A stretch of DNA of 64,000 nt from Cryptomeria japonica (GCF_030272615.1 NC_081410.1:189495619-189559618); one strand, 5' to 3'; numbered from the stretch's first letter, positions 43,863-55,488 are shown. Translations and numbers: made by a program. Notes: generated from the sequence alone by a model not told the origin.

Positions 43863-44646
43863 TGAAGCAGTAACCAATGAGGAGGGACCTCAAAGAGATC
43901 AATTTGGATTGGTCAGCAAGAGTAAACACAATAGAAACACACAAATATGATGGAGGAAATGCAGAACATATAGTTTTATTGCATGAAATTTGATTACATC
44001 CAACTGGTAACAACTAGGTTACAACATACCGACACACAAGCCTGGTAGAATAGGTCACAATCGAAACCTTTAATCGAAAGATATATCTTCTAGGCATAGT
44101 CTATCTATCTGATACTCTGATTGATTCTAATTCATTACAAATATATATATCGATCCAAAGAATCCAAGCAACCCAAAAGGGATCAAAACCCGAAGAACAA
44201 GACCTAATGTGCAAAATGAACAAGGTTGGCCTTCACCAAGAGATTCCTCCAAAAAATCCAAAGGATGAAACATAGATCATGGGAAAAGGTCAGCCACACA
44301 CTATGGAACATTGAAATCAACATCTAAGGCTCCGCAAGATTCAGAATGGGTTCCGGTAGATCACCAGAATAGGTCTCAGGCAACCGGTAACAAAGGAACA
44401 ACCGGTAACAAGAAACTATCATGGAAACCAATTGTGATATCTTATTGGTAATTGATACAAATGTGATGCAGTCTGAAAGCAAGAAAGATGATCGATTCTT
44501 CAAGTAGAATCCAAATCCACAGGATCCGGTGAGCCAAAACGAGGACACACAGAAAGGAAAACTGAAACTACATACAGAAAACAAAACATAAAGGAAAATG
44601 TTTTTTGGTTGATGCAAGATTGCTGTGAATCGGGGATGTTCCTACA
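43863..44646 (-). repeat. 3' LTR of the second chromovirus
   Basis: The minus strand starts TGTAGGAACATCCCCGATTC at 44646 and ends GTTACTGCTTCA at 43863. It matches 51114-51684 at its 3' (low-coordinate) part. Many differences are CG in the high copy and CA or TG here, for example CACCGGTGAGG versus AACCAATGAGG. The PPT should lie at 44647-44665, but that stretch (minus ACCCCAGATGTCTAA) is poor in purines. Confidence 0.8.
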
Positions 44647-44689
44647 TTAGACATCTGGGGTTAATGAAAAAGTGAGCCTCTCACTTTGC

Positions 44690-45136
44690 TAGGGTCAGAG
44701 GGAAACCAAGATGGTCTACCTTTTCTTGAGAAATCCAAGATGAATCTTCAACTAGTTTGCCCTTCCACTTCACAAGACATTATTTGTAATGACTGTTATG
44801 GGTACTATGCCTAATCCTACCATCCAATTTCTCTTCAATCTGATCCGGTTCCTTCCGAGGCAATTGTTTCTCAAGGTCTGCAATATTGTCCTTATTGAAT
44901 TTTGGTTCATGGTACTCATGGAGATCTGCAATGTTGAATATAGGTGAAATACTTAGACTATCTGGTAACTCCACTTCATATGCATTTATAGAACTGAACT
45001 TCCTCAAAATCCTACAGGGTCCAAACTGCTTCATTTGCAACTTATTATTAGTTCCAACCGGGAATCTCTCTTTTCTCAGATATACCATCACTTCATCGCC
45101 AACTTCAAACTCCTTATGTCTCCTCTTCTCATCCAC
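44690..45136 (-). pseudogene. Integrase C-terminus and chromodomain, second chromovirus
   Basis: Minus strand: EVGDEVMVYLRKERFPVGTN, NKLQMKQFGPCRILRKFSS and NAYEVELPDSLSISPIFNIA are the C-terminal integrase part. IRHSTHNSHYK, a stop (TAA for expected CAA), then CLVKWKGKLVEDSSWISQEK form a chromodomain-like core (LVKWKG-x4-DSSW). The stop splits the chromodomain at its first strand. Confidence 0.8.
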
Positions 45137-46051
45137 CTTTCCTTATATTTATTTTTCATGTCTTCCGAATATTGTTTAACCTGAAAAATGCAATGCTGCC
45201 ACGTGATCTGCAAAATCTTTTGCTTTTGAACTCTTCCGGCCTTCACTGCTAATGTCTCTCAATTTTTCTATACCTCTAGGGTGTACTTCATTAACAATCT
45301 CAAAAGGTGTTTTTTCAGTACTTCTATTCACTGAATTGTTGTAGGAAAACTCTGCTTGTGCAAGGATCAAATCCCAACTTCTGGTTTTATCTCCCACTAA
45401 ACATCTCAACAAGTTTCCCAAACTCTGGTTAACAACTTTTGTCTGTCCATCAGTCTATGGATGAAAAGTAGAACTAAACTTCAAATCTATCTTGATCTTT
45501 TTCCAAAGTGTTCTACAAAAATAGCCAACAAACTTAGTGTCTCAGTCTAAAACTATGCTCTTAGGTAATCCATGCAATCTTACCACTTTCCTGAAAAATA
45601 GGTCTGCTACATACAATGCATCTGATGTCTTCTTACAAGGTATAAAATGAGCCATTTTTGAAGAATTATCCACTACCACAAATATAGAATCATTCCCTCT
45701 CGGTGTCGTAGGCAATCCAAGTACAAAATTCATGCTTATATCCTCCCAAGGTCTTACCGGTATTGTCAAAGGTTTATACAATCCCACATTCTGACTACTA
45801 CCTTTTGCAGCTTGACAAACTCTACAACTCTGCACATATTTCTTAACATCCTTATGAATTTGGGGCCAAAAGTACTGCTTAATCACCAATGCAACTATTT
45901 TGTCAATGCTAAAATGTCCGGCTAAACCTCCATTATGTTTCTCTTTTATCAAGTTCTCTCTCATGGAACTCTTAGGTATACACAATTGAACTCCCTTGAA
46001 TAACATCCCATCCTGAATTAAATAATCCAACCATTTTCTCCTATCAACCAT
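45137..46051 (-). pseudogene. Integrase N- and core region, second chromovirus
   Basis: Minus strand: KHNGGLAGHFSIDKIVALV with YVQSCRVCQAAKGSSQN (HHCC site intact), DISMNFVLGLPTTPRGNDSI (the usual MDFV Asp reads Asn) and VVDNSSKMAHFIPCKKTSDA. A stop then falls at 45542, about where the second Asp motif (VSD-D-KF) should be. After a frame change comes LAQAEFSYNNSVNRSTEKTP with GVHPRG-like EVHPRGIEKLRDIS. Confidence 0.85.
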
Positions 46052-46072
46052 AACCGGTTCTCTACATGCTTT

Positions 46073-46558
46073 CTAGGGTTCTACAATATCTGGGTCTTCA
46101 TCGTACAAGGTCTTTAAATCTTCAAAACCCAACACTGTCACTCTCATCTCTGTCAGCAAATTCCTTCTCCTACTCAATGCATCAATAACTTTATTAGATT
46201 TCCCACTTCTATGCTTCAACACAAAGGTGTAACTCTGCAAGAATTCTACCCATCTCATTTGTCTCTGATTCAAGTTACTCTGACTGTTCAAATACTGCAA
46301 ACCTTGATGATCTATATACAACACAAACTCCTTAGGAAACAAGTAGTGTCTCCATTTCTTCAAGTCTTGAATTATGGCATAAAATTCATGATCATACATT
46401 GAACATCTCTTCCAGGCATCATTCAATTTCTCATTGAAAAAGGCTACTTCTCTCCCTTCTTGACTCAAAATTGCGCCTATTGTTGCTCTACTTGCATCGC
46501 AATCCACTTGAAATACCTTATTGAAATTCGGTAAAGCTAACACAGGCTGCTCAGTCAC
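46073..46558 (-). pseudogene. RNase H remnant, second chromovirus
   Basis: Minus strand: VFQVDCDASRATIGAILSQE (first catalytic Asp), GREVAFFNEKLNDAWKRCSM, YDHEFYAIIQDLKKWRHYLF (catalytic Glu region), FVLYIDHQGLQYLNSQSNLN (third Asp kept) and LQSYTFVLKHRSGKSNKVID. The HD/ADALSR end reads KVIDALSRR. This block is open for 161 codons and keeps its visible catalytic Asp residues. Confidence 0.85.
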
Positions 46559-46561
46559 TTT

Positions 46562-47248
46562 CTACTTCAACAATTCAAAACTTTTGTTTGCTCCAGTGTT
46601 CCACTTAAATTCCTTCTGATCTCCCCTCATGGTCTCAGTCATAGGGTTACAAACTGAACTGAAATTTCTATTAAACTTCCAGTAAAAACTAGTCAATCCA
46701 TGAAATGATCTTACCTCCCCAATGCATTCCGGTGCAGGCCACTCAATAATGGATTTCACTTTCTCAAGGTCCATCTTCAAACCATCCTCATATATCACAA
46801 ATCCTACATAGACTAACTCATCCTTCATGAAAGTACACTTCTTGATATTTATTAGCAACTTTTCTTCTCTCAACCTCTACAAAAATTGTCTTAACTACAA
46901 CAAATGCTCCTCCCTTATTTAATTGAAAATCAGAATGTCATCCAAATACACAATAAAAAACTTACCCAAGAATTTCTTTAATACCCCATTCATCAGCCTC
47001 ATGAAAGTGCTCAGTGCATTAGTCAATCCAAAAGGCATCACTAACCATTCATATAGTCCTTCATTTATCTTAAATGTTGTCTTACACTCATCACCTTCTC
47101 TAATCCCAATTTGATAATTTCCACTCTTCAAATCTATCTTTGTAAAGTATTTTTCTCCACTCAAACAATCCATTATGTCATCCATCCTAGGCAAAGGAAA
47201 CCAATATTTCACTATGATCTTGTTTATGGCTCTTGAATCGGTATACAT
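46562..47248 (-). pseudogene. Reverse transcriptase remnant, second chromovirus
   Basis: The minus strand in two frames reads [60 protein letters not shown] and [11 protein letters not shown] (catalytic DD kept). Then a frame change at about 46900 leads to LINIKKCTFMKDELVYVGFV and FHGLTSFYWKFNRNFSSVCN. The palm is intact in motif; the frame change makes it non-functional. Confidence 0.85.
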
Positions 47249-47998
47249 CCTCCATTCTTCTTAGGTGCTAATATTGTTGGTACTGCATAAGGGCTCAAAC
47301 TCTCCTTGATCAAACCTTTCTTCAACAACTCCTGCACTTGTCTATTCAGTTCTTCATTCTCTGTCGGTGTCAATCGGTGTGCATCTTTGTTAGGCAAACT
47401 AGCTCCGAGAACCAACTCCATGCAATGACTGATACTTCTAACAGGTGGAAATCCATCAGGTACATTATCTGAAATGATGTCTTCATATTCTGTCAGCAAA
47501 TCTCTTATCTCTTTCGGGTGATCTCCTTCTAGTTGCGGTCTCTCATTCTTCTTTGGAATTAAGGCAAAACACACATTCTCATGTCTCAGTCCATCCATGA
47601 ATTTCATTCTATCTACTAAATAGATTCTGGCATTTGTATAGACTTCATTCTTCAAAGGTTCCTCCAAAGGTAACGAGGTTTGCTTCATCCCATAGGCCAC
47701 AATAGTGTATTTATTCTTTCTCCCATCATGTGTTGCCTGTCCATCAAACTGCCAAGGTCTACCCAACAAAAGATGGCAGATATCCATAGGCATAATATCA
47801 CATAAAACTTCATCATGATAATTCCCAATTTTTAATTTCACAAACATTGTTCACTTACTAACAACTTATGTTCATCCCGAACCCATGCTATTTGATAAGG
47901 CTTAGGGTGTTTCAACCTCTCCAATTTCAACTTATTCACCATCTCTTCTGAAACAATATTATCTGAACTACCACTATCAATAATAACTTTACAACACT
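47224..47998 (-). pseudogene. Protease and pre-RT region, second chromovirus
   Basis: VIIDSGSSDNIVSEEMVNKL (active-site DSGSS) lies at the C-terminal side of the 48338-47838 frame. The next frame, 47847-47224, continues FVKLKIGNYHDEVLCDIMPM, DICHLLLGRPWQFDGQATHD (LLGRPW protease end) and [40 protein letters not shown] (start of RT). A frame change at about 47845 splits protease. Confidence 0.8.
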
Positions 47999-48780
47999 TA
48001 CCAGATACCTTACATCTAGTTTTGAACAGATTCTTCCTCTGCAAGGGTTCTTCTTCTCCTCTGATATGACAAAAATCTCTTTTTGTCATCAACAATTCTC
48101 CATCTTCTGGTTTATTATCTAATCTGGTGCGGTTTTCTTCCACCACTACTACTCTTCCAATAGCCTCTATCTTCTTACACTCAAATGCATGGTGTCCTTC
48201 TCCTCCACACTTAAAGCAAGTTCCTCTAAATGTCCTCTTATCTTGTCTTCCAAAGTTCTCATTCCAGTAACCATCTGGTTCTCTCCTCCGGTAGATATTT
48301 CTATCATCCTTCTGGTATGAATTACCTTCTTTGTTCACTTCCTTGTCCTTGTTATGATCTGTACTAGTTCCTCTTCCTTTGGTATATCCTCTTCCTCCTT
48401 GAAATCTTCCTCCGGTGAACCTTCCACCTCTACCTCTCTACTCATGTCTTTTGTTCAATTTCTCTTCAACCTTTAGTGCATACTGGTAAGCCTCTTCAAC
48501 ACTCTCCAATTTGATCATAGTAAGTTCATCGTGTATAGACATCTGCAATCCATTCAAATATCTTGCAATTTGTTCAACTTGTAAAATGCTTCGGTGTACT
48601 CCTTCACACTAGATTCCTTTTGTCTCAGATTCAACAACTTCCTGAACAAATCCACTTGATAATTCACCAGTACAAACTTCGATTTTAACTTAGCAATCAT
48701 TCGATCCCATGTCATAATCTTTTCTCTACCTCTTCTTTTTCTATCAACTTGAAAATGCTCCTACCAAAGAGATGCATGAC
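47999..48780 (-). pseudogene. gag: gag knuckle region, second chromovirus
   Basis: The minus strand at 48338-47999 has GTCFKCGGEGHHAFECKK (CCHC knuckle, spacing C-x2-C-x4-H-x4-C). Upstream, RGRGGRF-like basic sequence (48430-48370) and capsid motifs are read in mixed frames with stops. Next to the solo LTR the frame reads KGHASLW, a stop, EHFQVDRKRRG. Confidence 0.75.
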
Positions 48781-48785
48781 CTTTC

Positions 48786-50345
48786 TGTTGGTCCCAACTG
48801 GTGCTGAGAGGGGAGGGGTGAATCAACACTAGACTAGTTCTACCATATTTAACCTTAATCAAAGTTTCTACTCAAACTTAACACTTATCAGTAAAAGCAA
48901 CATTAATAAGAAACATGCACACATAAAATCAATCACACATAAATACCAAGATTTATCATGTGGAAACCCAAATGGGAGAAAACCACGGTATGAGCAGAAA
49001 CTCACAAAATCTGCACTTTTTTGGGGTACGCTTTGTGAGGAGCCATCCCTATTAGGATATTACAAAGACACTGTTAGGTGCCACTTGATTAAGGGATTTT
49101 CTTCAAGGCCTATTAGAACCTTTACCCTGTTAGGGGTAGCCTTGTTAAAGGAATTAGGATCATCAATTAAGATGTCACCCAGTTAAGGGATTTTACAAAG
49201 GGACCTATTAAAGTCCACTAGGTTAAGGGATTTTACTGTTGTAGTTATTAGAAAACAATAGAGAGAATGATCTACGATAATAGCTACTCTTAGCTTAATC
49301 AGATCCAATTGAAGCTCTTTGTTTTGACCACTGGTTACACTTGCTCTGCACTCTACTGGTGCTCTGCATTCTTTCTCTACTCTTCACACTATCCAAGCTT
49401 TGCACACTCTCTTCACCACTATGTTATTCACTTAGTAGTTCTGCACTCTTCTCACCTTGTTAGATCGCCTCTCTTCTAGATTGCACTTAGCAATTTTACG
49501 ATCAAAACTATTTTTGGTTTTCACCAAAAACCTTTATACCATGTTTTGCCAACACATATCTATTGTTTCCTAAATGAGTTCAAACCTAAAACTCAATAAA
49601 TTTAAAATTAAAATCTTCCCACACTTTCTCTACATGCTCTCCATCATTCTCGCTAGAAAATCATCCTTATCTGCCACCGCAACTCATAATTTTAGCAACT
49701 TCTGGGTCGTGTTCTAACTTTTTAATGCGAACCGAAAAAAATCCGCATAAATCTTGCCTTAACTGGTTGTTAACTATTGTAGACTTTAGTAGCAATTTGT
49801 TTGATGGTATCTCACTCTAACTGACTCACCTTTGGTCATCGCATCCAACTTACCGGTCGCTGCTCCAAGATTCTCAGTGGATAGTATCCTTCAACCTGTA
49901 TCACTGGTTCACCAATGTAACTCTTCATCTTTTGGCACCGTTCACTGATCATCAAGTAGACTGATCACCTGTCTGTTCAGAGTGTTTTGGTCATACATAA
50001 GACTACTAAACTCCAATCTGAGTCACCTCCTGTGACCGCATCATCATTTCAACTGCCAGTTTAAGAAACTAATCTCAACACCTATCAGATGCTTGATTGA
50101 CTGGTCAACTACTTTGTTTATCCTTTAACCGATTAGTCTTCGACCAACACACTGCTTAAGTGTGTGAATAATGCATATTAGGGAAGAACTGAATCCTCCA
50201 TATTGTTTGTAGCCATGAGTAAACCATTGAGGTTTACCATACCTCCTTTCCTAAGAGCTTGACCTTATTCACATGTAAGTGTTTGTCATCAATGACAATA
50301 CTAACTGATGAACTGATTGTTCCAACACCATTAGTTATGCCAACA
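48786..50345 (-). repeat. Solo LTR of a Copia element in the chromovirus gag
   Basis: The ends are an inverted pair, TGTTGGTC (48786) and TGCCAACA (50345), flanked by a perfect 5-bp duplication CTTTC (48781-48785 and 50346-50350). The length is 1560 bp. The AGGGGAGGGGTGAATCA block near its plus-strand start is the reverse complement of the GATTCACCCC signal that sits near the 3' end of such LTRs, so the sense strand is minus. No internal region is present: it was deleted by LTR-LTR recombination. The gag sequence resumes on both sides, with a one-base offset. Confidence 0.9.
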
Positions 50346-50350
50346 CTTTC

Positions 50351-51100
50351 AACCAGGTACAAACATATTTCACCTTCCTCTCTTTTGCAGTGTTTTTAAA
50401 ATCAAAATACTTCTCCATCTTTGAGATCCAATCCATCAAATTCATCCAGATCTAACTTCCCATCATATTCTGGTGGGGTAAAATGAGGTTTAGTGTTCAC
50501 ACTACTCAAAACCCTTAAAAACCTTTCTTCATTTGGATCAACTGCCGGTAGGTTTACTTGTTCTACCGGGGCTTCTTCTCCTTCATCTTCACTTACATCT
50601 TCAATATGTCGGCCTCTTCTCTAGGCTATTTCCATGACTTCTAACCAGGTTGCTATTCCTCGCAATATCTCCATCATACTAGGGTCTGCATTCCCACATG
50701 CTCCACCATTCATAGATCCAGATCTAACTTCCCATCATATTTTGGTGGGGTAAAATGAGGTTTAGTGTTCACACTACTCAAAACCCTTAAAAACCTTTCT
50801 TCATTTGGATCAACTACTGGTAGGTTTACTTGTTCTACCGGGGCTTCTTCTCCTTCATCTTCACTTACATCTTCAATATGTTGGCCTCTTCTCTAGGCTA
50901 TTTCCACAACTTCTAACCAGGTTGCTATTCCTCGCAATATCTCCATCACAGTAGGGTCTGCATTCCCACATGCTCCACCATTCATAGTTCCTCTTCGCGC
51001 TATTGATTCAGGCTAGTCCTCTGTAATTGTAGGTTAGATCTGCAATCTACCACCCTACAACCAAAAATTTAGGACACGCAACCTTCGGAATGAAACTTCA
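50351..51100 (-). pseudogene. gag: gag N-terminal region of the second chromovirus with a tandem duplication
   Basis: The minus strand reads GEICLYLV next to the solo LTR, then acidic and Glu-rich gag-like sequence with frame changes. It contains the 272-bp duplication listed separately. Since 272 is not a multiple of three, the duplication itself shifts the frame. No complete capsid motif can be read here. Confidence 0.6.
50444..50987 (-). repeat. 272-bp tandem duplication in gag
   Basis: 50444-50715 and 50716-50987 are two near-identical units. I see only about a dozen differences or fewer, such as ATATTCTGG versus ATATTTTGG and CCGGTAGG versus CTGGTAGG. The break is at CATTCATAG / ATCCAGATC. 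Confidence 0.9.
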
Positions 51101-51111
51101 CTCCGATACCA
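51101..51111 (-). promoter_or_regulatory. Primer binding site remnant, tRNA-Met type
   Basis: The minus strand reads TGGTATCGGAG two bases after the LTR end. It differs from the initiator tRNA-Met PBS (TGGTATCAGAG) by one A-to-G change. Confidence 0.75.
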
Positions 51112-51113
51112 CT

Positions 51114-51684
51114 TGAAGCAGTCACCGGTGAGGAAGGACCTCAAAAAGATCAATCTAGACCGGTCAGCAAGAGTAAACACAACAAAAATACACAGATATG
51201 ATGGAGGCAATATAAAATAGATAGTTTTATTGTATGAAATTTGATTACATCCAACCGGTAACAACCGGGTTACAACACACAAGTCTGGTAGAATAGGTCA
51301 CAACCGAGACCTTTAATTGAAAGATCTATCTTCTAGGAATAGTCTATCTATCTAATACTCTGATTGATTCTAATTCATTACAAATATATATATCAATCCA
51401 AAGAATCCAGTCGGCCTAAAAGGGATCAAAACCCGAAGAACAAGACCTAACATGGAAAATGAACAAGGTCGGCCTCCGCCAAGAGATTCCTCCAAGAAAT
51501 CCAAAGGATGAAATGTAGATCACGAGAAAAGGTTAGCCACATGCTAAGGAATATTGAAATCAACATCCAAGGCTCCACAAGATTTGGAATGGGTTCCATT
51601 AGATCACCAGAATAGGTCTCAGGCAACCGGTAACAAAGGGACAACCAGTAACAAGAAACTATCATGGAAACCGGTAGCGATATA
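51114..51684 (-). repeat. Truncated 5' LTR of the second chromovirus
   Basis: This is the 3' portion of the LTR only. It is homologous to 43863-44432 and the match ends abruptly at about 51684 (after ACCGGTAGCGATAT). It keeps many CG sites lost in the other LTR. Confidence 0.8.
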
Positions 51685-52255
51685 TTTTAATGACTAAAGA
51701 TTAAGAGGGTCAAATATTGAACATGCATAAAAGTGTTCTCATTTGCATTGTGTTTGGTATATACCCCATTATTATTTGTTGTGTTAATTATTTTTTCTAA
51801 TCAATTGATTGAAAGATAGCTAGTGCTAGTACTGTAGGTTATATATATATTTTTATTGAATTATTTTTTATGATTTTGCAAAGTGAATGCATCTTAAAAA
51901 AATGTATCATTAAACATTTAAATCACATAACTTCCTAATAAATAATCAACAATTCTATAATCTTTTTTCATATAAATAGATCATTTTTTTTTTTAAATTA
52001 ATATATTTGAGGAATATAAAATACTATTAAAAATAAAAAATAAAAGCATTAGTTAATTTAAAATGTTAAAAAATAGATGGCTAGAAAGCTAAGAATTAGC
52101 TTTACATTTTGGTGGTTTCATAAAATTTTATTGTACATCATGTAAAGGTGATGAGAATGAAGTCCAAAATTTAATTATTTTTTGTTGGAACCAAAATAGA
52201 GTTACAACCCTTACACTTAGAAATCAAAGTGTAGTGGGTGAGATTTTAAAATTTT
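51685..52255. other. AT-rich spacer
   Basis: No gene or structure beyond simple AT runs (for example TATATATATATTTTTATT near 51841 and a run of T near 51986). It links the truncated chromovirus to the Copia remnant. Confidence 0.4.
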
Positions 52256-52729
52256 AAATTATGGTGTTAGAAGCATGTATTCATTCCTAAAAGAATTGTT
52301 TTATGTTTTATAGTAATGCTTATAGGAATGTGTACACACTATCATGTGTTTGAGCCACAACATTCACATTTTAGCTTGAATCCAATTCAAGATATAATGT
52401 CCTTATGGATCTTATGTGTTTTACAAAGCACACATGTATTTTACTTAAACTATTTATTGACCTTTTTTTTGTCCTTGAAATTGGGACTACTAAGTCTTTT
52501 TAGATATAGAGTTTACAAGAGAAAAAGCTCTAGTTAGGATAGAGTAATTATGTTGAGTCTATGTTATAACATTTTAGCATGGTAAACAATAGACCAACAA
52601 GTATTTCTATTTTGTTAGGGACTAAGTTATTAGTTAATTAGTGTGAAGATGGAGTAATTGCCTTATGTTCCTAATGTTAGTGAAAATTGATAGTTTGATC
52701 TATGTTATGATTTGTACTAGATCAAACAT

Positions 52730-53400
52730 TTCCCCCAAGTTATGGGAATCTAGCCAGGTTATGTCTAATCCTAGTAAGGAGAATCGGGTATTAATAAATA
52801 GAGTCTTTAAATACTTGTTTGGTATTACATAGTATTGTACTTTTTAGTAGGGTAATTTATAGCACATTGGAGATCACTTACATCATAGTGGAGGTCACTT
52901 GTAGCATAGCAAGGTTGGTGGTACTTGCAACAAAGTTGATTAGTATTTGATACCCTTGGAGACCCATATATTTGTTAACTCTAATTTGGTAAGAGATGTG
53001 GATATTAGAAGATATAATAATGGTTATGTTTTTATCCTATTTAATGGTGTGATTAGTTGGATGAGTAAACATTTTATCAATTTATCTATGATAGAGGTAG
53101 AGTACATGGTAGCAAAATTGATAAATAAGTGATATGGATTTAAAGATTACGTTTATATGTTGGGCTAAATCACTGAGTATTTTAATAATTAGATGTGATA
53201 ATTAGAGTGAAATTAGTAAAGAATCTAGCTTTCCATGCATAGATCTGAATTATATAATGTTCAACACCTATTTTTTATAACATGCTGGAGGATGGAAAGG
53301 CAATGCTTGAAAATTTTGACATTTTCTTGAGTGTTTTAGATATAATGACAAATAATATGAGCACAAAGAAGTATAGGAGGGGTAGTGAGTTTATGGCCTC
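52730..53400 (+). pseudogene. Copia RNase H remnant, copy 2
   Basis: It reads NPSKENRV and RVFKYLFGIT, then the open piece 52947-53132 with VNSNLVRDVDIRRYNNGYVF, ILFNGVISWMSKHFINLSMI and EVEYMVAKL. VDSDWA-DVD-RRS-SGYVF is the usual Copia pattern; here the catalytic Asp of DSDW reads Asn (VNSNL). Further on, AKNLAFHA-like and CTSTKKY-like pieces run to the PPT. Confidence 0.75.
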
Positions 53401-54350
53401 TTGAACCCTGGCAATTAGTTCATATATTTTGTAAAATATCTTTTGCTCCTATAATGTATATGAAAAAGTGGGAGAATTTTGAGATAGGTGTGTCATACAC
53501 CTTGCAATCCTAATCATGACTATATTTCTTATGTATTAATTATTTTAAAGCTCTCTTGGAAAAGGTATCTCGTATTGTTTTGGTATTTTTGCACTATGTG
53601 TAAGAAGTTGTAAGAGCATCTAATGTTATAAAGATGTGTAAGCATCTTGTGGCATTGTAAGATATAGAAGAGATTTTATGATTATTCTATGATGTATAAA
53701 AGCATATAAAAGGGAAGTTACATAGTGGACTTGATTCATTGACCAACATATGATGTGTATTTATTACTAATCAGCTTAGAGGCCTCTTGAACCCTAGCAA
53801 TTAATTCATAGATTTTGTAAAATCTCTTTTGCTCTTATAAAGTATTTGAAAAAGTGGGAGAATTTTGAGATAGGTGTGTCATACACCTCAAAATCCTAAT
53901 CATGACTATATTTATTATGTATTAATTATTTTTAAGCTTCCTTGGAAAAGAAAACTCATATTGTTTTGGTATTTATGCACTATGTGTAAGAAGTTGTAAG
54001 AGCATCTAATGCTATAAAGATGTGTAAGCATCTTGTGGCATTGTAAGATGTGGAAGAGATTTTGTGATGATTCTATGATGCATAAGAGCATATACAAGGG
54101 AATTTATATAGTGGACTTGATTCATTGACCAATATATGATGTGTAATTATTACTAATCATATGACATATTTGAATGAGGAAAATGAGCCAAAATGGAGAA
54201 CCCAATTGGTGTGTTAACTAACATTGTAGGGATTATATGTGTTGTGACATGTGGAAAATAATAAATGACTCTCAAATGTGTGATATATGGTATCAACCTT
54301 GGGATAAGGGTGAGGTGGACATCAAGTAAAATCTACCTATATGTACGCTT
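53400..54350 (+). repeat. Tandem duplication of the PPT/LTR segment, Copia copy 2
   Basis: Both blocks contain TTGAACCCT(G/A)GCAATTA, AAAAAGTGGGAGAATTTTGAG (53463-53483 and 53849-53869) and GGTGTGTCATACACCT. The first block ends at TTATTACTAATCAG (about 53774); the second runs on past ATATTTGAATGAGG to TGGTATCAACCTTGGG. The breakpoint differs from copy 1. Confidence 0.7.
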
Positions 54351-54806
54351 TGTGACATTCATGTGTGTTGAGAACATTTAAGTTAGAGTGATTGTGTGTG
54401 CCTGTTGATATATAATTATACTTATGTTTTGTGATATATTTATTTTTTCCTTTAGTGTCAACCATCCCATTTAGAGGAGGGTCTAGTAGCATAACTAGGG
54501 GTCAAAAGGTAGAGGTCCATCCTTTGGAATATTGTTATTTTTCATGGATATTTGTCCTTGATCTAGATAGAGGACATACATTATAAAATTATGATTATAC
54601 ATGGGCATTGACCTTAATATATGTCCTCACTTAATAGGACCGCACTTGTTGATTCATATTACAAATTGAGTCATTGATATTTTTACCCCATGGGTTGAGG
54701 ATGGACCCTAGTGTGTCTCAGTATTGGAGCTTAATCTACTTTGGATACATACATTGGATATTCAATGTTATGGGTATTAGAGATGATTTCAATTCTTAGG
54801 TATTTT

Positions 54807-55363
54807 ATATTATCATGGTCTACTATTATATTGGTAAAATGTGATTGATTATAGGTCACATGAAACTTTAAAAACATAGTTGGTAGCATTGTTTGTTGGA
54901 TAAAGAACTTGAAATTTGGTGAATACATTTTAGAATAAAAACTTTTTTATATTAGTAGATGGAATTTTATTAAGGTATATAATGAAAATAATATTCATGA
55001 CTTGAGATAGTGTGTTAGGGTTGTAGCAGTGACACATTGGTGGCTAGGTTTAGATAACAAGTTGTTAGTGATGGTGGCAAATATTTGTGAGAATGAATGG
55101 TATTTTTCAAGGATAATTCATACAAAGGATCTATGGACTGGTTGATTAGAATGCCCTAGGTTGTGTGTGACTATTCTTGTTGACAATATGTTGTTACTAA
55201 GTTTCTAGGTGATTGATATCTATGTGTGTGTAATTTGAGACCACCATTCCCTTCTTCCCCTTGGTTGTCTTTAACAAGGAAACATAGTTGACATAATGTG
55301 TAATTTTTATGAAAATGCAATTTTTTTTTTTACTATAGGATAAAATAGGTTTTAAAAGGTACA
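54807..55363. other. Intergenic AT-rich sequence
   Basis: I see no gene, repeat pair or terminal signal. A T-run (55319-55330) precedes the SINE-like unit. Confidence 0.4.
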
Positions 55364-55488
55364 TCTTGAGTTGGCCTAGTGGTGGAGAACTTGTGCTCTT
55401 AAAAGAGAGGTCACAAGTTCAAATCCCACAAGGGGGTAATTTGTGTACACCTCATTGGCTTCAACCCATCACCAATAAATTTTTTTTT
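55364..55488 (+). mobile_element. tRNA-derived SINE-like unit
   Basis: A box TGGCCTAGTGG is at 55372-55382 and B box AGTTCAAATCC at 55416-55426. The A-to-B start distance is 44 bp, as in tRNA genes. Between them the sequence GTGCTCTTAAAAGAGAGGTCAC can pair partly. It ends in a nine-T run (55480-55488), the Pol III-type or poly-T tail of some plant SINEs. The body does not fold as a tRNA cloverleaf, so it is a SINE rather than a tRNA gene. No target duplication is clear. Confidence 0.6.

Larger units (their letters stand above)
43863..51684 (-). mobile_element. Second chromovirus, decayed, 5' LTR truncated
   Basis: The minus-strand order is truncated LTR (51684-51114), PBS, gag (with a solo LTR inside), protease, RT, RNase H, integrase, chromodomain and LTR (44646-43863). 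The two LTR copies align over about 570 bp (43863-44432 with 51114-51684); beyond 51684 the match stops, so the 5' end is lost. Pol is split by frame changes at several domain borders. No target duplication can be tested. Confidence 0.85.
52256..54806 (+). mobile_element. Copia remnant, copy 2
   Basis: It is the same family and orientation as 27790-30650 and aligns from about the AATTGTTTTATG segment to ATTAGAGATGA...CAATTCTTAGG. It contains the RNase H piece 52947-53132, a PPT-like AAAAAGTGGGAGA at 53463-53475 and LTR sequence. The LTR segment is duplicated (blocks at about 53400 and 53783), but with a different, shorter first block than in copy 1. Stops are many. Confidence 0.7.

Noticed and set aside
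55372-55440. tRNA gene
   Set aside because: The A and B boxes are good but no cloverleaf or acceptor stem forms; the tail fits a SINE better.
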